64,000 bases of DNA from Chitinophaga pinensis. GTDB lineage: Bacteria; Bacteroidota; Bacteroidia; Chitinophagales; CAIOSU01. Both the position numbers and the translations under genes were made by a program. Of the stretch, positions 18,768-27,960 are shown piece after piece. Positions within the stretch are counted from its first letter, which is position 1, and each line of letters begins with the position of its first letter. The DNA lies in NCBI GenBank assembly GCA_945901065.1, contig CAMDKI010000001.1, forward strand, positions 434,001 through 498,000. Reading direction: 5' to 3'. The notes under the pieces were generated by a model that saw only the letters and a list, made by a program, of their open reading frames with translations, was not told the DNA's origin and did no database searches.

Positions 18768-18802
18768 AAAAAAAAGAGAGAACGCAAGTGCGTTCTCTCT
18801 TT
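18768..18802 (-). terminator. Rho-independent terminator of the rplM-rpsI-rpsB-tsf operon
   Basis: A perfect 13-bp stem (18790-18802 with 18773-18785) around a 4-nt loop, followed on the minus strand by eight T residues (18775-18768). It lies 33 nt beyond the tsf stop. Confidence 0.88.
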
Positions 18803-18834
18803 CATTATATGAGTTGTAAAGGTTAAAATGTTTA

Positions 18835-19665
18835 TTAACCTAAAGCTACACGTTTAAAGCTAGTAACTGCCAAATCTTTGTTTACCGCTTTCAAAGCTTG
18901 ATCAACAGTTTTACTGCCGTCTTTTACAAACTGCTGTGCAAGCAAAGTGTTCTCTTTGTAGAACTTCTGCAAATTACCTTGCGCTATTTTGTCAACCATG
19001 TTTTCAGGCTTACCTTCAGCTAGGGCTTTTTCACGACCGATTGCCAATTCGCGCTCAATAACAGTAGGATCAACAGAAGAAGCATCAACAGATACTGGAG
19101 ACATAGCGGCAATTTGCATCGCTACGTCGCGACCAACAGATGCAACTGCTTCGTCAGTAGGCAAGGATAGCGCAACCAATACACCGATTTTGTTTCCAGC
19201 GTGGTTGTAGGCTACTACACCCGGAGCGGTAACTTTTTCGTAATCTGTCAATTGGATGTTCTCGTTTATTTTGCCTACCATTTCGATAACCTTTTCACCG
19301 ATGGTAAGACCTTCGTATGGCAAGGCTTTCAAAGCTTCCAAATCAGCAGGCTGATTGTCGATAGCAAGTTTAGCGATGTCGTTGGCAAACTTAACGAATG
19401 CTTCGTTTTTTGATACAAAATCAGTTTCGCTGCTCAATTTGATAACGATACCAGTTTTGCCATCGGCAGTGGTAAGCGCTACTGCAGCACCTTCGCTAGC
19501 CGCTTTCCCAGCACGCAGTGCCGATACTTTTTGACCTTTTTTGCGAAGGATGTCGATAGCGGCTTCAATATCGCCGTTAGATTCGGTAAGGGCTTTTTTG
19601 CAGTCCATCAAACCGGCACCAGTTTTTTGCCTTAGCTCATTAACTTCAGAGGCTGTAACTCCCAT
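18835..19665 (-). CDS. tsf: Translation elongation factor Ts
   Basis: 276 residues. Guanine-nucleotide exchange factor for EF-Tu. The N-terminal UBA-like domain reads [19 protein letters not shown], followed by the core marks VVEINSETDFV-like [13 protein letters not shown] and [14 protein letters not shown]. Encoded after rpsB with a 24-nt gap, as in most bacteria, and followed by a strong terminator. Confidence 0.97.
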   Translation of the reverse strand: MGVTASEVNELRQKTGAGLMDCKKALTESNGDIEAAIDILRKKGQKVSALRAGKAASEGAAVALTTADGKTGIVIKLSSETDFVSKNEAFVKFANDIAKLAIDNQPADLEALKALPYEGLTIGEKVIEMVGKINENIQLTDYEKVTAPGVVAYNHAGNKIGVLVALSLPTDEAVASVGRDVAMQIAAMSPVSVDASSVDPTVIERELAIGREKALAEGKPENMVDKIAQGNLQKFYKENTLLAQQFVKDGSKTVDQALKAVNKDLAVTSFKRVALG

Positions 19666-19689
19666 GATATGTCTAGATTGTAGGTTAAA

Positions 19690-20625
19690 TTAACGTTTTC
19701 TTGGACCACCTGCACCGCCAGCACCTGGGCCACCGGCTGGTTTGCGCGCACGGCTAGAGCCGCCAGCAGCACCACCTGGGCCACCACCTGTACCACTACG
19801 CTTGCGAGGGCCACCGCTGTTACCATCGGCACTGCGTTTTTTGCTATCGTCTTCGTCGTCTATGCGCAAACGGTTGCCGCGTCCTTCTTCCTCATCATCA
19901 TCGTCAGCATATTTAGATGCTTCCATTTCATCCTTCTCGCTCTTACGATCTTGCAAGCCTTCAATGATAGCCTCAGTTAGGTACTCGGTGATGATTGCTA
20001 CTGATTTGCTTGCGTCATCGTTTGCTGGAATGGCAAAGTCAACTTGGGTGGGATCAGAGTTAGTATCAACGATACCGAATGTAGTTACATTCAATTTGGT
20101 TGATTCGGCCAAAGCAATATGCTCGTGGCTAATATCAACGATAAATATAGCAGCAGGGATACGGTTCAATTGGGCAATACCACCAAGTATTTTTTCCAAT
20201 TTTTCTTTCTCGCGACTTAATACCAAACGTTCTTTTTTGGTAATGCTTTCGCTGCCTTCGCTCAGCATTTTGTCAATGCTTTGCAATTTTTTGATGCTCT
20301 TACGGATGGTAGCAAAGTTGGTAAGCATACCGCCCAACCAACGCTCTGTAACGAAAGGCATATTTGCACGAATTGCACATGCTTTAACTACTTCTTTGGC
20401 TTGCTTCTTGGTAGCAACAAATAGTATTTTCTTTCCGCTACGGGCAATGCTTTTCAAAGCCGCTGCAGACTCTTCCAATTTGGCGTGAGTCTTGTAAAGG
20501 TCAATAATGTGGATACCTTTCTTCTCCATGAAGATGTATGGTAACATCTTAGGGTTCCACTTCTTTTTTAAGTGACCAAAGTGTACGCCGGCTTCCAGCA
20601 ACTGCTTATGGGTAATTTCTTGCAT
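19690..20625 (-). CDS. rpsB: Ribosomal protein S2 with long charged, Gly/Arg-rich tail
   Basis: 311 residues. Residues 1-228 are a standard S2 (LLEAGVHFGHLKKKWNP, FVTERWLGGMLTNF, IFIVDISHEHIA). From about 229 the chain changes: first an acidic stretch with runs of D and E (about 230-265), then a low-complexity stretch of G, R, K, S and P to the end. Ordinary S2 proteins stop near 230-270, so this tail of about 80 residues is an extension. The tail is in frame and has no internal stop. Lies between rpsI and tsf in one operon. Confidence 0.96.
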   Translation of the reverse strand: MQEITHKQLLEAGVHFGHLKKKWNPKMLPYIFMEKKGIHIIDLYKTHAKLEESAAALKSIARSGKKILFVATKKQAKEVVKACAIRANMPFVTERWLGGMLTNFATIRKSIKKLQSIDKMLSEGSESITKKERLVLSREKEKLEKILGGIAQLNRIPAAIFIVDISHEHIALAESTKLNVTTFGIVDTNSDPTQVDFAIPANDDASKSVAIITEYLTEAIIEGLQDRKSEKDEMEASKYADDDDEEEGRGNRLRIDDEDDSKKRSADGNSGGPRKRSGTGGGPGGAAGGSSRARKPAGGPGAGGAGGPRKR

Positions 20626-20652
20626 ATTATGAGTATATAGGAGATTCGGTGA

Positions 20653-21039
20653 TTAACGTTTGCTGAACTGTGCACGTTTACGGGCTTTGCGCAAACCTGG
20701 TTTCTTACGTTCAACTACGCGAGAATCACGGGTCATTAAGTGCTCTTCCTTCAACTTTGGTTTGTAATCTGGGTTTAAGTCAACCAAAGCACGGGCAATA
20801 CCTAGCTTTACTGCATCGGCCTGACCTTTAACACCGCCGCCTCTAACGTTGGCACGAATGTCAAATTCGCTAGTCAAACCCAATAGGTTTAATGGCTGCT
20901 CAACTTTAGTACGCAAGTGGTTTACGCTAAAGTATTCTTTGTAATCTTTGCCGTTTACAGTTATTGCACCAGTACCTTTGCTCAAGATAACGCGGGCAAT
21001 TGCAGCTTTACGACGGCCAAGTCCGTTATTAACGCTCAT
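20653..21039 (-). CDS. rpsI: Ribosomal protein S9
   Basis: 128 residues, normal length. Starts NGLGRRKAAIARV and ends in the conserved basic tail KPGLRKARKRAQFSKR, whose last Arg contacts the P-site tRNA. 9 nt after rplM, with which it always pairs. Confidence 0.98.
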   Translation of the reverse strand: MSVNNGLGRRKAAIARVILSKGTGAITVNGKDYKEYFSVNHLRTKVEQPLNLLGLTSEFDIRANVRGGGVKGQADAVKLGIARALVDLNPDYKPKLKEEHLMTRDSRVVERKKPGLRKARKRAQFSKR

Positions 21040-21048
21040 ATTAAGTTA

Positions 21049-21492
21049 TTACAGTGTTAGGGTTTGAGGTTTCTGTGCAGCGTGTGGGTGCTCAGCCTCT
21101 TGATATACAAATAGTTTGGTGAACATGGCACTGCCAAGTTTGTTTTTCGGCAACATACCTTTGATAGCGATTTCAACCAAAGCCTCAGGCTTCTTGGCAT
21201 TCAAAGCCTTTGCGCTAAGGCTGCGTTGGCCACCTGGAAAACCAGTGTGGTGGATATATTGCTTGTCGTCCATTTTAGTACCGCTAAGTACTACTTTGTC
21301 AGAGTTCAATATGATAACGTAATCGCCGGTATCGATGTGCGGGGTGTAGCTAGGCTTGTGCTTACCGCGCAAGATGCTAGCTACTTTCGTAGCCAAACGA
21401 CCTAGAACTAAACCTTCGGCATCAATTACGTGCCATTCGCGTTTTACGGTCTCGTTAGTCGCCGACTTTGTTTTGTAACTTAAAGTATTCAC
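21049..21492 (-). CDS. rplM: Ribosomal protein L13
   Basis: 147 residues. Family marks: [35 protein letters not shown] and GMLPKNKLG. First gene of the rplM-rpsI-rpsB-tsf operon; a consensus promoter with both elements lies 35 bp upstream. Confidence 0.98.
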   Translation of the reverse strand: MNTLSYKTKSATNETVKREWHVIDAEGLVLGRLATKVASILRGKHKPSYTPHIDTGDYVIILNSDKVVLSGTKMDDKQYIHHTGFPGGQRSLSAKALNAKKPEALVEIAIKGMLPKNKLGSAMFTKLFVYQEAEHPHAAQKPQTLTL

Positions 21493-21526
21493 TATGCGTG
21501 AGTTTTATTTGTCTCAAAAAGGAATG

Positions 21527-21557
21527 CAAAGATATTCAAAGCCTTTTGTAAAAGCAA
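21527..21557 (-). promoter_or_regulatory. Consensus promoter of the rplM operon (-33 TTG, N20, -7 TATCTTTG)
   Basis: On the minus strand TTG (21557-21555) is followed after exactly 20 nt by TATCTTTG (21534-21527). This is the full Bacteroidota housekeeping promoter and the best one in the window, fitting a ribosomal operon. Predicted start near 21520, leader about 28 nt. Confidence 0.8.
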
Positions 21558-21735
21558 GCAAGTAATATTAATAATGATAGACTATTTTGCAAGTGCTTGA
21601 TAATGAGGGAAAATTTTGTTTTGATTATAACCTTAGACCTTGCCAAACATTAACAATACAATCGCACCATGTCTTTATGTTCTTAGGTTGTGGTTGGCCG
21701 AACAATACATATACAAAGAGCTGTAAGTTATTGGG

Positions 21736-23160
21736 TTAAGCAGTTATCTTACGCCAAGGTTGCGCTTCTTCTAACTGAAATGCGAGGTCAAGTAAAAGTG
21801 CTTCTTCGCCATGGTTGGCGCCGAACATCATACCTATTGGTAAGTCGTTAACCATGTCGTGACCTAAAGGTAATGAAATAGAAGGGGCACCAGTGGCGTT
21901 CGCATACGGAGAAAAGCAAGCCCAATCGGCCATACGCGGAAACATTTCTTCAAACTCTAAGTTCATACCCAAGTATCCAAGTTCGGGTGCTGTGTGGGCA
22001 AGGGTAGGAGTGAGGATAATGTCGATATCTAAATCTGCTAGCAACTTTTGATAGTCGAAGTAAGATTTTTTTAGGCGATTGATAAAAAATGGTGTCTTCC
22101 AAATATTACGCAAATGGTGTTTTGCCAAACCGTGCGACATTTTGGTCATTTTCTTACCATCGAAATTAGAACCAAACATAAGCTTGCCAAAGTGGCGCAC
22201 ATAAAATGCCGACATGCCCCATAGGTTCACAAAATCATCAGAAAACTGGTCTTTGGTGGGTAGTGTCATTTCTTTCACTTGGTGGCCCATAGCTTGTAAC
22301 AATGCTGCAGTCTGTTTAACTACCTCTTTATTGGCGGCATCAGATGTGCGTCCTTTTACCGAATCGGATGTAAAACCGATTTTGTATTTGCGGTTCGACG
22401 GCCCGCTAACCAAGCCCATGGGCTTTAGCTTAGGGTTTTTGTAATACTTCTCCGCCTCATCATAGAAGTGGGCAGTATCGCGTACCGTGCGAGTAATAAC
22501 GCCATCAATGGCAATTTCTACCACTTGGGCAGCGAATAGATTTGATGGCAACAAGCGCCCTCGGGTAGCTTTTAAGCCAACTAAACCGCAGCATGATGCC
22601 GGAATGCGCGTTGAGCCTCCACCATCGGCAGAGTGCGCTATAGGCACTACCCCAGCAGCTACCAAAGCCGCTGCACCACCCGATGAACCACCTGCGCTAT
22701 AGCCAGGGTTCCAAGGGTTAGGTGTTGCTTGAGTAGTCGGAAACTCAGTGGAGCAGGCGAAACCAAACTCAGGCATGCTGCTGGTACCAAGGTTTATAAA
22801 TCCTTGAGCCAATATCTGCTTAGCTATAGGGTCGGTTTTTTTTGATGGTTTTGGGTTCGTTATTGCTTCGGTGCCATAGTATGTTTTCTGGCCTTCGAAC
22901 AAAGTTAAGTCCTTAAAAAATGTAGGTATACCTGCAAAAAAACCATCCTTTGGTGTTTTGGCAGCAGCCATACCAGTATCATAGTGCTCTGTTACAATAG
23001 CGTTAAGCGTCGGGTCCATTTTTTTTGACCTAGCAATCGACGCAGCTACCACTTCTTCGGCAGTTACTTCTTTCTTTTTTATTAATGCGGCCAGAGCCAC
23101 GCCATCTAAATCAGACAATACATCATCAGTAAAACTGTGCACACGCTTATTAGATGCCAT
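21736..23160 (-). CDS. Amidase-signature family hydrolase
   Basis: 474 residues. The Ser-cisSer-Lys triad is complete: K83 (PTFFKDL), S159 in GGSSGG, and nucleophile S183 in GGGSTRIPA. The 24-residue spacing between the two serines is the family's. Hydrolyses a carboxylic amide; GatA seems unlikely because no gatB/gatC is near. Members of similar length include 6-aminohexanoate cyclic dimer hydrolases and general amidases, and the sequence does not tell which. No signal peptide. It lies alone, with 243 bp to rplM. Confidence 0.9.
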   Translation of the reverse strand: MASNKRVHSFTDDVLSDLDGVALAALIKKKEVTAEEVVAASIARSKKMDPTLNAIVTEHYDTGMAAAKTPKDGFFAGIPTFFKDLTLFEGQKTYYGTEAITNPKPSKKTDPIAKQILAQGFINLGTSSMPEFGFACSTEFPTTQATPNPWNPGYSAGGSSGGAAALVAAGVVPIAHSADGGGSTRIPASCCGLVGLKATRGRLLPSNLFAAQVVEIAIDGVITRTVRDTAHFYDEAEKYYKNPKLKPMGLVSGPSNRKYKIGFTSDSVKGRTSDAANKEVVKQTAALLQAMGHQVKEMTLPTKDQFSDDFVNLWGMSAFYVRHFGKLMFGSNFDGKKMTKMSHGLAKHHLRNIWKTPFFINRLKKSYFDYQKLLADLDIDIILTPTLAHTAPELGYLGMNLEFEEMFPRMADWACFSPYANATGAPSISLPLGHDMVNDLPIGMMFGANHGEEALLLDLAFQLEEAQPWRKITA

Positions 23161-23286
23161 GGAGAGGAAGTTTTGGAGGGGCTAAAATAGCCTTTATGAA
23201 GTGTAACAGCAACGTGCAGGCTCAATAATTATACAAAAGTTGGCCATCAAGGCATTTAAATGCCTATTCATCTATGCTTTTGCTGC

Positions 23287-24309
23287 CTACCACAAAATTG
23301 CCACTTTACCAATGCTCTGCCTGCTGGCTAGGTATTCGTGGGCTTCGGCTAATTGCGTGTGCGGGAAGGTTTTGCCCACGACTGGGCTTAACTCGCCTTT
23401 GGTAGTAAGATCTACAACACTATTAATGCACCGCCCTAAAATTTCAGGTCGGTTATCGGCTATGCGCAACATGTTTATGCCAAGCAATGAGCGCGAGGTG
23501 GTAACAAATTCAATAGGGCTCCAAATACCGAAGCCTTTGGCTACGCCAATCATTTTAAAGATGTTGCCTTTAGCATCGGTCATGCTGCTGGCACCATAAG
23601 TAACTAGGCGGCCACCGGCAGTAAGTAGTTTCATGCCTTTCTTTACCGAGTCGCCACCAACAGGGTCGAATATTACATCCAACTTTTTATCAAAGCCGAG
23701 ACTTTTAATCTCTTTGGCAAAATCAACCTTTCGATAGTTAATTGGGTAATCAACGCCAATCGATTTTAGGTATGTCAATTTCTCATCGCTGCCAGCCGTG
23801 CCGAATATAACTGCTCCGCGGCGTTTCGCCATTTGTATCAAGGCTATGCCCACACCGCCCGCAGCAGCGTGTATCAGTATATGGTCGCCCTCGTGCAAGC
23901 GTACCATTTCTTCGGCGGCATACCAAGCGGTGGCATACTGCGTGGCCAAGCAGGTAGCAATGCCAGCATCCATGTCTTCGGGTATAGGCATGGTGGCTCG
24001 GGCATCGGTAATTACGGCTTGCGCGTAGCCACCAAAGCGGCTGAGTGCTACCACTCGTTGGCCGACTTTTACATTCGTTACCCCTTCGCCAACTTCGGCA
24101 ATGCGGCCTACGGTTTCGTAGCCAATAACTGCCGGCAGCGGTGGTGCATCTTGGTATAGGCCCAAGCGCGCCATTACATCGGCAAAGTTGAGACCAAACG
24201 CTTCGGCATGAATTAATACCTCACCAGCTTTGGGTTTAAGTTCAGGTAGGTCGCGTAGTTCAAAAGCTTTATCGGCGGCGCCATTGCGCACTAGGTAGTA
24301 TGCCTTCAT
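23287..24309 (-). CDS. Zinc-free medium-chain (VAT-1/quinone reductase-like) oxidoreductase
   Basis: About 340 residues from the ATG at 24309 (MKAYYLV); the frame is open six codons upstream. N-terminal GroES-like domain with GLNFADVMARLGLYQ and GYETVGRIAEVGEGV, then a Rossmann domain with AAGGVGIALIQMAKRRG for NAD(P)H. The cysteine and histidine ligands of zinc alcohol dehydrogenases are missing. This pattern is that of quinone oxidoreductases and the VAT-1 subgroup. Substrate unknown. Likely monocistronic. Confidence 0.9.
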   Translation of the reverse strand: MKAYYLVRNGAADKAFELRDLPELKPKAGEVLIHAEAFGLNFADVMARLGLYQDAPPLPAVIGYETVGRIAEVGEGVTNVKVGQRVVALSRFGGYAQAVITDARATMPIPEDMDAGIATCLATQYATAWYAAEEMVRLHEGDHILIHAAAGGVGIALIQMAKRRGAVIFGTAGSDEKLTYLKSIGVDYPINYRKVDFAKEIKSLGFDKKLDVIFDPVGGDSVKKGMKLLTAGGRLVTYGASSMTDAKGNIFKMIGVAKGFGIWSPIEFVTTSRSLLGINMLRIADNRPEILGRCINSVVDLTTKGELSPVVGKTFPHTQLAEAHEYLASRQSIGKVAILW

Positions 24310-24477
24310 GGGGTAGTTTGTTTGCAAGGATGCAAATTAGTGTTAATTGTGCTAAGGACGGATTGGTTGTTATTATATTGCAAATTTCAATTTTGAACGT
24401 ACACTGGTTACGTAACTTAATTTAACACAAAACCGATACAACCTAAACTAATGGGCGTTGGTCTTCGTACCATAAAC

Positions 24478-24485
24478 TATATTTA
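24478..24485 (+). promoter_or_regulatory. -7-like element (TATATTTA) ahead of the hydroxylase gene
   Basis: Seven of eight bases match TAnnTTTG; TTG at 24458-24460 lies 17 bp upstream. Leader to the ATG at 24534 would be about 42 nt. Confidence 0.4.
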
Positions 24486-24533
24486 AGAAAGAAGTTTTTG
24501 TAAATTGTAATCTCATACCCAACCACCCGTTTT

Positions 24534-25772
24534 ATGGAGCCCCTGTTTATTCTTTTGGCTATTCCGTTTTTCTTTTTATTGATGGGCGTTGAGGCCTTGG
24601 TAGGCTATCTGCGCAAAGAGAAATGGTATCGGTTTAACGATTCAATTACCAACCTCAATATTGGTATTGGTCAGCAGGCAGTCAATTTAGTGTTCAAGGC
24701 AGTTATCGCCGGTTTGTTTATATACATTCATACCCATTGGTCTATTTTTAAAATTGCCCCTTCCGTATGGTCGTTTGTAGTTTGTTTGGTTTTGTTCGAT
24801 TTTTTGTACTATTGGGCGCACCGTTGGAGCCACGAAATCAACTTTTTTTGGGCGGCACATGTGGTACATCACAGCAGCGAAGAGTATAACTTATCGGTAG
24901 CCCTACGGCAAAGTTGGTTTCACAATCTCATCGCCTTCTTTATCTTTTTGCCCTTGCCACTTTTGGGTTTCGATCCGATAATATTTTTTGCCGTGGCTGG
25001 TTTAGATACCCTCTATCAGTTTTGGATTCATACCCAGGCTATCAAGAAGCTCCCGCGTTGGTTTGAGTATATTTTTAATACCCCGAGCCATCATAGGGTA
25101 CACCATGGCATCAATCCTAAATACATCGATAAAAACCATGCAGCCATGTTCATTATTTGGGACCGCCTGTTTGGTACCTACCAAGAAGAGGAAGAGGCTC
25201 CAACTTATGGCATCACCACTCAACTAAAAAGCTGGAACCCAGCTTGGGCCAATTTCCATTACTATGCCGAAATGTATGCATCAGCCAAACGCATGAGCAA
25301 CTGGAAAGACAAGTTCCGCATTATTTTTGCCCGTCCGGGCTGGTTGCCGCAAGAGTTGGGCGGTTTTCAAGCGGTGCCTGAGGTAAGCAAAGACTATAAG
25401 CCATTTGACACGCCAGCGCACAAGGGTTTTAACTGGTACGTTGGCTTTCAGTTTATGATTATTGCCGTTGGGTTGGTAGCTTATATGGTTCATTTCGACA
25501 ACCTTAGTACTTTCTACCAGTTTGTGTTTCTTGGGCTTATCATTACCTCGGGTATGATATGTGGTGCCATATTTGAAAATAAGCGTTGGGTAATTGTGGC
25601 CGAGTATGCCCGCTTGGCATTGGTAGCCTTGTCGCTCAATGTATTTTACTACTCTTGGTATGCCGATTGGTTTGCCATTATGCTTGTTGCTTCGCTAGCT
25701 GCCTTGGCATTGTTTGTACCGTGGTTTACCATCAATTGGAGAAGAGGCTTGCAAAGCATGCAATCGTTGTAA
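24534..25772 (+). CDS. Sterol desaturase/fatty acid hydroxylase-family membrane protein
   Basis: 412 residues, membrane protein with helices before and after the catalytic region. The di-iron histidine boxes are all present: H96-x3-H100 (AHRWSHE), H109-x2-H112-H113 (HVVHHS) and H186-H187-x2-H190-H191 (HHRVHH), with H202 nearby. Members hydroxylate or desaturate lipids at a membrane di-iron centre using oxygen. The C-terminal 100 residues add several hydrophobic helices not needed by the core family. Substrate unknown; an alkylglycerol monooxygenase-like or carotenoid/lipid hydroxylase role is possible. Confidence 0.92.
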   Translation: MEPLFILLAIPFFFLLMGVEALVGYLRKEKWYRFNDSITNLNIGIGQQAVNLVFKAVIAGLFIYIHTHWSIFKIAPSVWSFVVCLVLFDFLYYWAHRWSHEINFFWAAHVVHHSSEEYNLSVALRQSWFHNLIAFFIFLPLPLLGFDPIIFFAVAGLDTLYQFWIHTQAIKKLPRWFEYIFNTPSHHRVHHGINPKYIDKNHAAMFIIWDRLFGTYQEEEEAPTYGITTQLKSWNPAWANFHYYAEMYASAKRMSNWKDKFRIIFARPGWLPQELGGFQAVPEVSKDYKPFDTPAHKGFNWYVGFQFMIIAVGLVAYMVHFDNLSTFYQFVFLGLIITSGMICGAIFENKRWVIVAEYARLALVALSLNVFYYSWYADWFAIMLVASLAALALFVPWFTINWRRGLQSMQSL

Positions 25773-25864
25773 TACAGCTAAGTGTTTTAGCTTAATGCAC
25801 ATACAAAAATTGTAATTTTTACTTCAAATCCGTTCCTCTTTTCAATTTTCAAATCAATAATTAT

Positions 25865-25872
25865 TAACTTTG
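25865..25872 (+). promoter_or_regulatory. -7 element (TAACTTTG) of the cold shock gene
   Basis: Exact TAnnTTTG, 35 bp ahead of the ATG at 25907; predicted leader about 28 nt, much shorter than the long cspA leader of E. coli. Confidence 0.6.
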
Positions 25873-25906
25873 TTGCCATTACATTACCAAAAGTTAATTA
25901 ATTGCA

Positions 25907-26098
25907 ATGAAAACTGGAACCGTAAAGTTTTTCAACGAATCAAAAGGATTTGGCTTCATCATTGACGATGAAACAAAAGCCGAGGTGTTTGTTCACATTT
26001 CTGGATTGGTCGACAAAATTAACCAAGAAGACAGAGTAACCTTTAGCATTACCGAAGGTCGTAAAGGCCCAAATGCAATTGAAGTGAAATTGGCTTAA
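25907..26098 (+). CDS. Cold shock protein (CspA family)
   Basis: 63 residues, one cold-shock OB fold. RNP1 is KGFGFI and RNP2 is VFVHI, the single-stranded nucleic acid binding motifs. Begins TGTVKFFNESKG as in the whole family. Acts as RNA chaperone or transcription antiterminator. Stands alone between its own promoter and a hairpin terminator. Confidence 0.97.
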   Translation: MKTGTVKFFNESKGFGFIIDDETKAEVFVHISGLVDKINQEDRVTFSITEGRKGPNAIEVKLA

Positions 26099-26123
26099 GC
26101 CAACCCGCCTAATCTTTTAATTG

Positions 26124-26163
26124 CAACTCCTGTTTGGCTCAGCTAAGCGGGAGTTGTTGTTTT
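26124..26163 (+). terminator. Terminator of the cold shock gene
   Basis: A 9-bp stem (26124-26132 with 26148-26156, one G-T pair) and a 15-nt loop, followed by the T-rich TTGTTTT. It lies 25 nt past the csp stop and before the next ATG at 26191. Confidence 0.65.
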
Positions 26164-26190
26164 AAGCAATTCCTTACTATATTCATACCC

Positions 26191-26955
26191 ATGAAAACCC
26201 TCTTAGTATTTATTGTAACTGTTTTGATTTTAAGCGGCTGTGCACCTGATAAAGATGCGGAGTTCTCATTATCTAACATTAAGCTCATGGAGCCCACCAA
26301 TGTGGCGATAATAGAAAATAAGATAAAGGTAGCCCATATGATATGTGCCGAGCATAGCCGCTGCGAGACGAATAACGATACCATTATATCGACATACTAC
26401 GATGTGCAGGGCAGATTGAGGGAATTGTGGCGCAGGGAAGATAATTATGGCGAACTATACGAGTATGTGGACAATACCAACTGGGAAACCAAGCGCACAA
26501 TTACCACAAAAGGCTCAGTAACGTACTCCATTAACTATGATATAAACCAGCAGGATAAAACCTTGACGGAATATGCCATTGATGGTGCCGATACGATGGA
26601 AACCATAAAGTATGAATTTGATGACCAAGGCTATGTGACCAAATATAGCTCTGACAAGAGCAATCTGGTAAATTTGTTGCAGTACAACAAGGAGGGATTG
26701 GTGACCAAATTGACGATACAGTATCCCGATACTAGTTTTTACATCCAAGAATTTGGGATACAAGAAATGGAAAAGGCCTATAAAGTGGAAGAGGATTATG
26801 AATACTTTGACGGGCACTTAAACAACAGCATAAGGCGGTACTATGATATTTATGGCAATAAGTTTTTTGAGCCAACTACGTTCAAGTATCGTTACGATGG
26901 GCTGATGGAAAGTATTGATGGCAGGTTTAGGTACATTTTCTCGTATGGTAAGTAA
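26191..26955 (+). CDS. Lipoprotein of unknown function with YD-repeat-like strands
   Basis: 254 residues from the ATG at 26191; the frame is open upstream, but that part lies in the csp terminator. The signal peptide ends in a lipobox (LILSGC), so the mature protein is lipid-anchored at a Cys near residue 16. The rest is built of short antiparallel strands with repeated patterns such as YYDVQGRLRELW, YEFDDQGYVTKY and YNKEGLVTKL, which look like the strands of RHS/YD-repeat or toxin_WG-type folds. No catalytic motif. Function unknown. Followed by a shared terminator. Confidence 0.82.
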   Translation: MKTLLVFIVTVLILSGCAPDKDAEFSLSNIKLMEPTNVAIIENKIKVAHMICAEHSRCETNNDTIISTYYDVQGRLRELWRREDNYGELYEYVDNTNWETKRTITTKGSVTYSINYDINQQDKTLTEYAIDGADTMETIKYEFDDQGYVTKYSSDKSNLVNLLQYNKEGLVTKLTIQYPDTSFYIQEFGIQEMEKAYKVEEDYEYFDGHLNNSIRRYYDIYGNKFFEPTTFKYRYDGLMESIDGRFRYIFSYGK

Positions 26956-27000
26956 GCAGTGCTTGCCCCTAACTTTGACTAATGAGGGCAGAACATAACA

Positions 27001-27040
27001 AAAACGCCCCGAGCAAACCACTGTTGCTCGGGGCGTTTTT
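27001..27040. terminator. Bidirectional terminator between the lipoprotein and transaldolase genes
   Basis: A perfect 16-bp stem (27001-27016 with 27024-27039) with a 7-nt loop, flanked by A and T runs on both sides, so it can stop transcripts from both convergent genes. Confidence 0.9.
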
Positions 27041-27059
27041 ATTGGTTTATAGCTTAAAA

Positions 27060-27719
27060 CTAGCCGTTCACTTTTTTATAGTCTTCCAAGAATTTCTGCA
27101 ATCCGCTATCGGTAAGCGGGTGATTGAAGAGGCCTTCTATGGCCGACAACGGGCAGGTAACCACATCAGCTCCCATTTCGGCGCATTTAATAATATGTAA
27201 TGGGCTGCGGATTGATGCCGCGAGGACTTCAGTTTCGAAACCTTGTATGCCGTAAATATGCACTATCTGGGTTATAAGATCCATGCCATCACCGCCAATA
27301 TCATCAATTCGGCCAATAAAAGGTGATACGTAGGTGGCACCAGCTTTGGCAGCCAAAATAGCCTGCCCTGCCGAAAATACCAAAGTGCAGTTGGTGCGTA
27401 TGCCATTGTCAGTAAAATAGCGGATAGCTTTAATACCGTCTTTTATCATGGGCACTTTTACCACGATGTTTTCATGTATAGAAGCCAATATTTCGCCTTC
27501 GCGAACCATGCCAGCAAAGTCCGTTGAAATTACCTCGGCACTCACATCGCCATGGCCAACAATATCGCATATTGCTTTGTAGTGCTGCAATACATTGTCT
27601 TGGCCTTTAATGCCTTCTTTGGCCATTAATGATGGATTGGTAGTAACTCCATCCAAAATGCCCATAGATGCAGCTTCTTGAATCTGTTGTAAATTGGCGG
27701 TATCTAGAAAAAATTTCAT
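27060..27719 (-). CDS. Transaldolase / fructose-6-phosphate aldolase family protein
   Basis: 219 residues, the short subfamily. Starts MKFFLDTANL and contains GVTTNPSL; the Schiff-base lysine is K88 in NIVVKVPM. Either transfers dihydroxyacetone between sugar phosphates (pentose phosphate pathway) or cleaves fructose 6-phosphate; length alone does not separate these, and most Bacteroidota annotate it as transaldolase. Own promoter, monocistronic. Confidence 0.94.
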   Translation of the reverse strand: MKFFLDTANLQQIQEAASMGILDGVTTNPSLMAKEGIKGQDNVLQHYKAICDIVGHGDVSAEVISTDFAGMVREGEILASIHENIVVKVPMIKDGIKAIRYFTDNGIRTNCTLVFSAGQAILAAKAGATYVSPFIGRIDDIGGDGMDLITQIVHIYGIQGFETEVLAASIRSPLHIIKCAEMGADVVTCPLSAIEGLFNHPLTDSGLQKFLEDYKKVNG

Positions 27720-27750
27720 GTGGTATCTTTTAAGGAGGGTTTTGCAATGG

Positions 27751-27758
27751 CAAAAGTA
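27751..27758 (-). promoter_or_regulatory. -7 element (TACTTTTG) of the transaldolase gene
   Basis: Exact TAnnTTTG on the minus strand, 31 bp ahead of the ATG; leader about 25 nt. Confidence 0.5.
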
Positions 27759-27816
27759 GATAAAATGGATGGGCTTTTGGAAGCTTTGAATATTATTCTA
27801 GATATTTCGATAGAGT

Positions 27817-27824
27817 AACTTTGC
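27817..27824 (+). promoter_or_regulatory. -7 element (TAACTTTG) upstream of the DUF4907 lipoprotein gene
   Basis: Exact TAnnTTTG, but 137 bp before the ATG at 27961. It would give a leader of about 130 nt in which I see no riboswitch or small gene. Confidence 0.4.
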
Positions 27825-27960
27825 AGTACTAGCCACGTTTTAAACAACGCTTGTTGCACTGCTTATGCTACAACTATTGCAGCTATGGTTAGCATTGTTG
27901 TTAAATTGATTTGGAATTTTGCGCCAACAGTTGTAAAATTGAATTAAACATACACCTACC

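Noticed and set aside
19742-20488. Open frame of 248 codons antisense to rpsB
   Set aside because: Its start is the complement of the low-complexity S2 tail; no family features; rpsB is certain.
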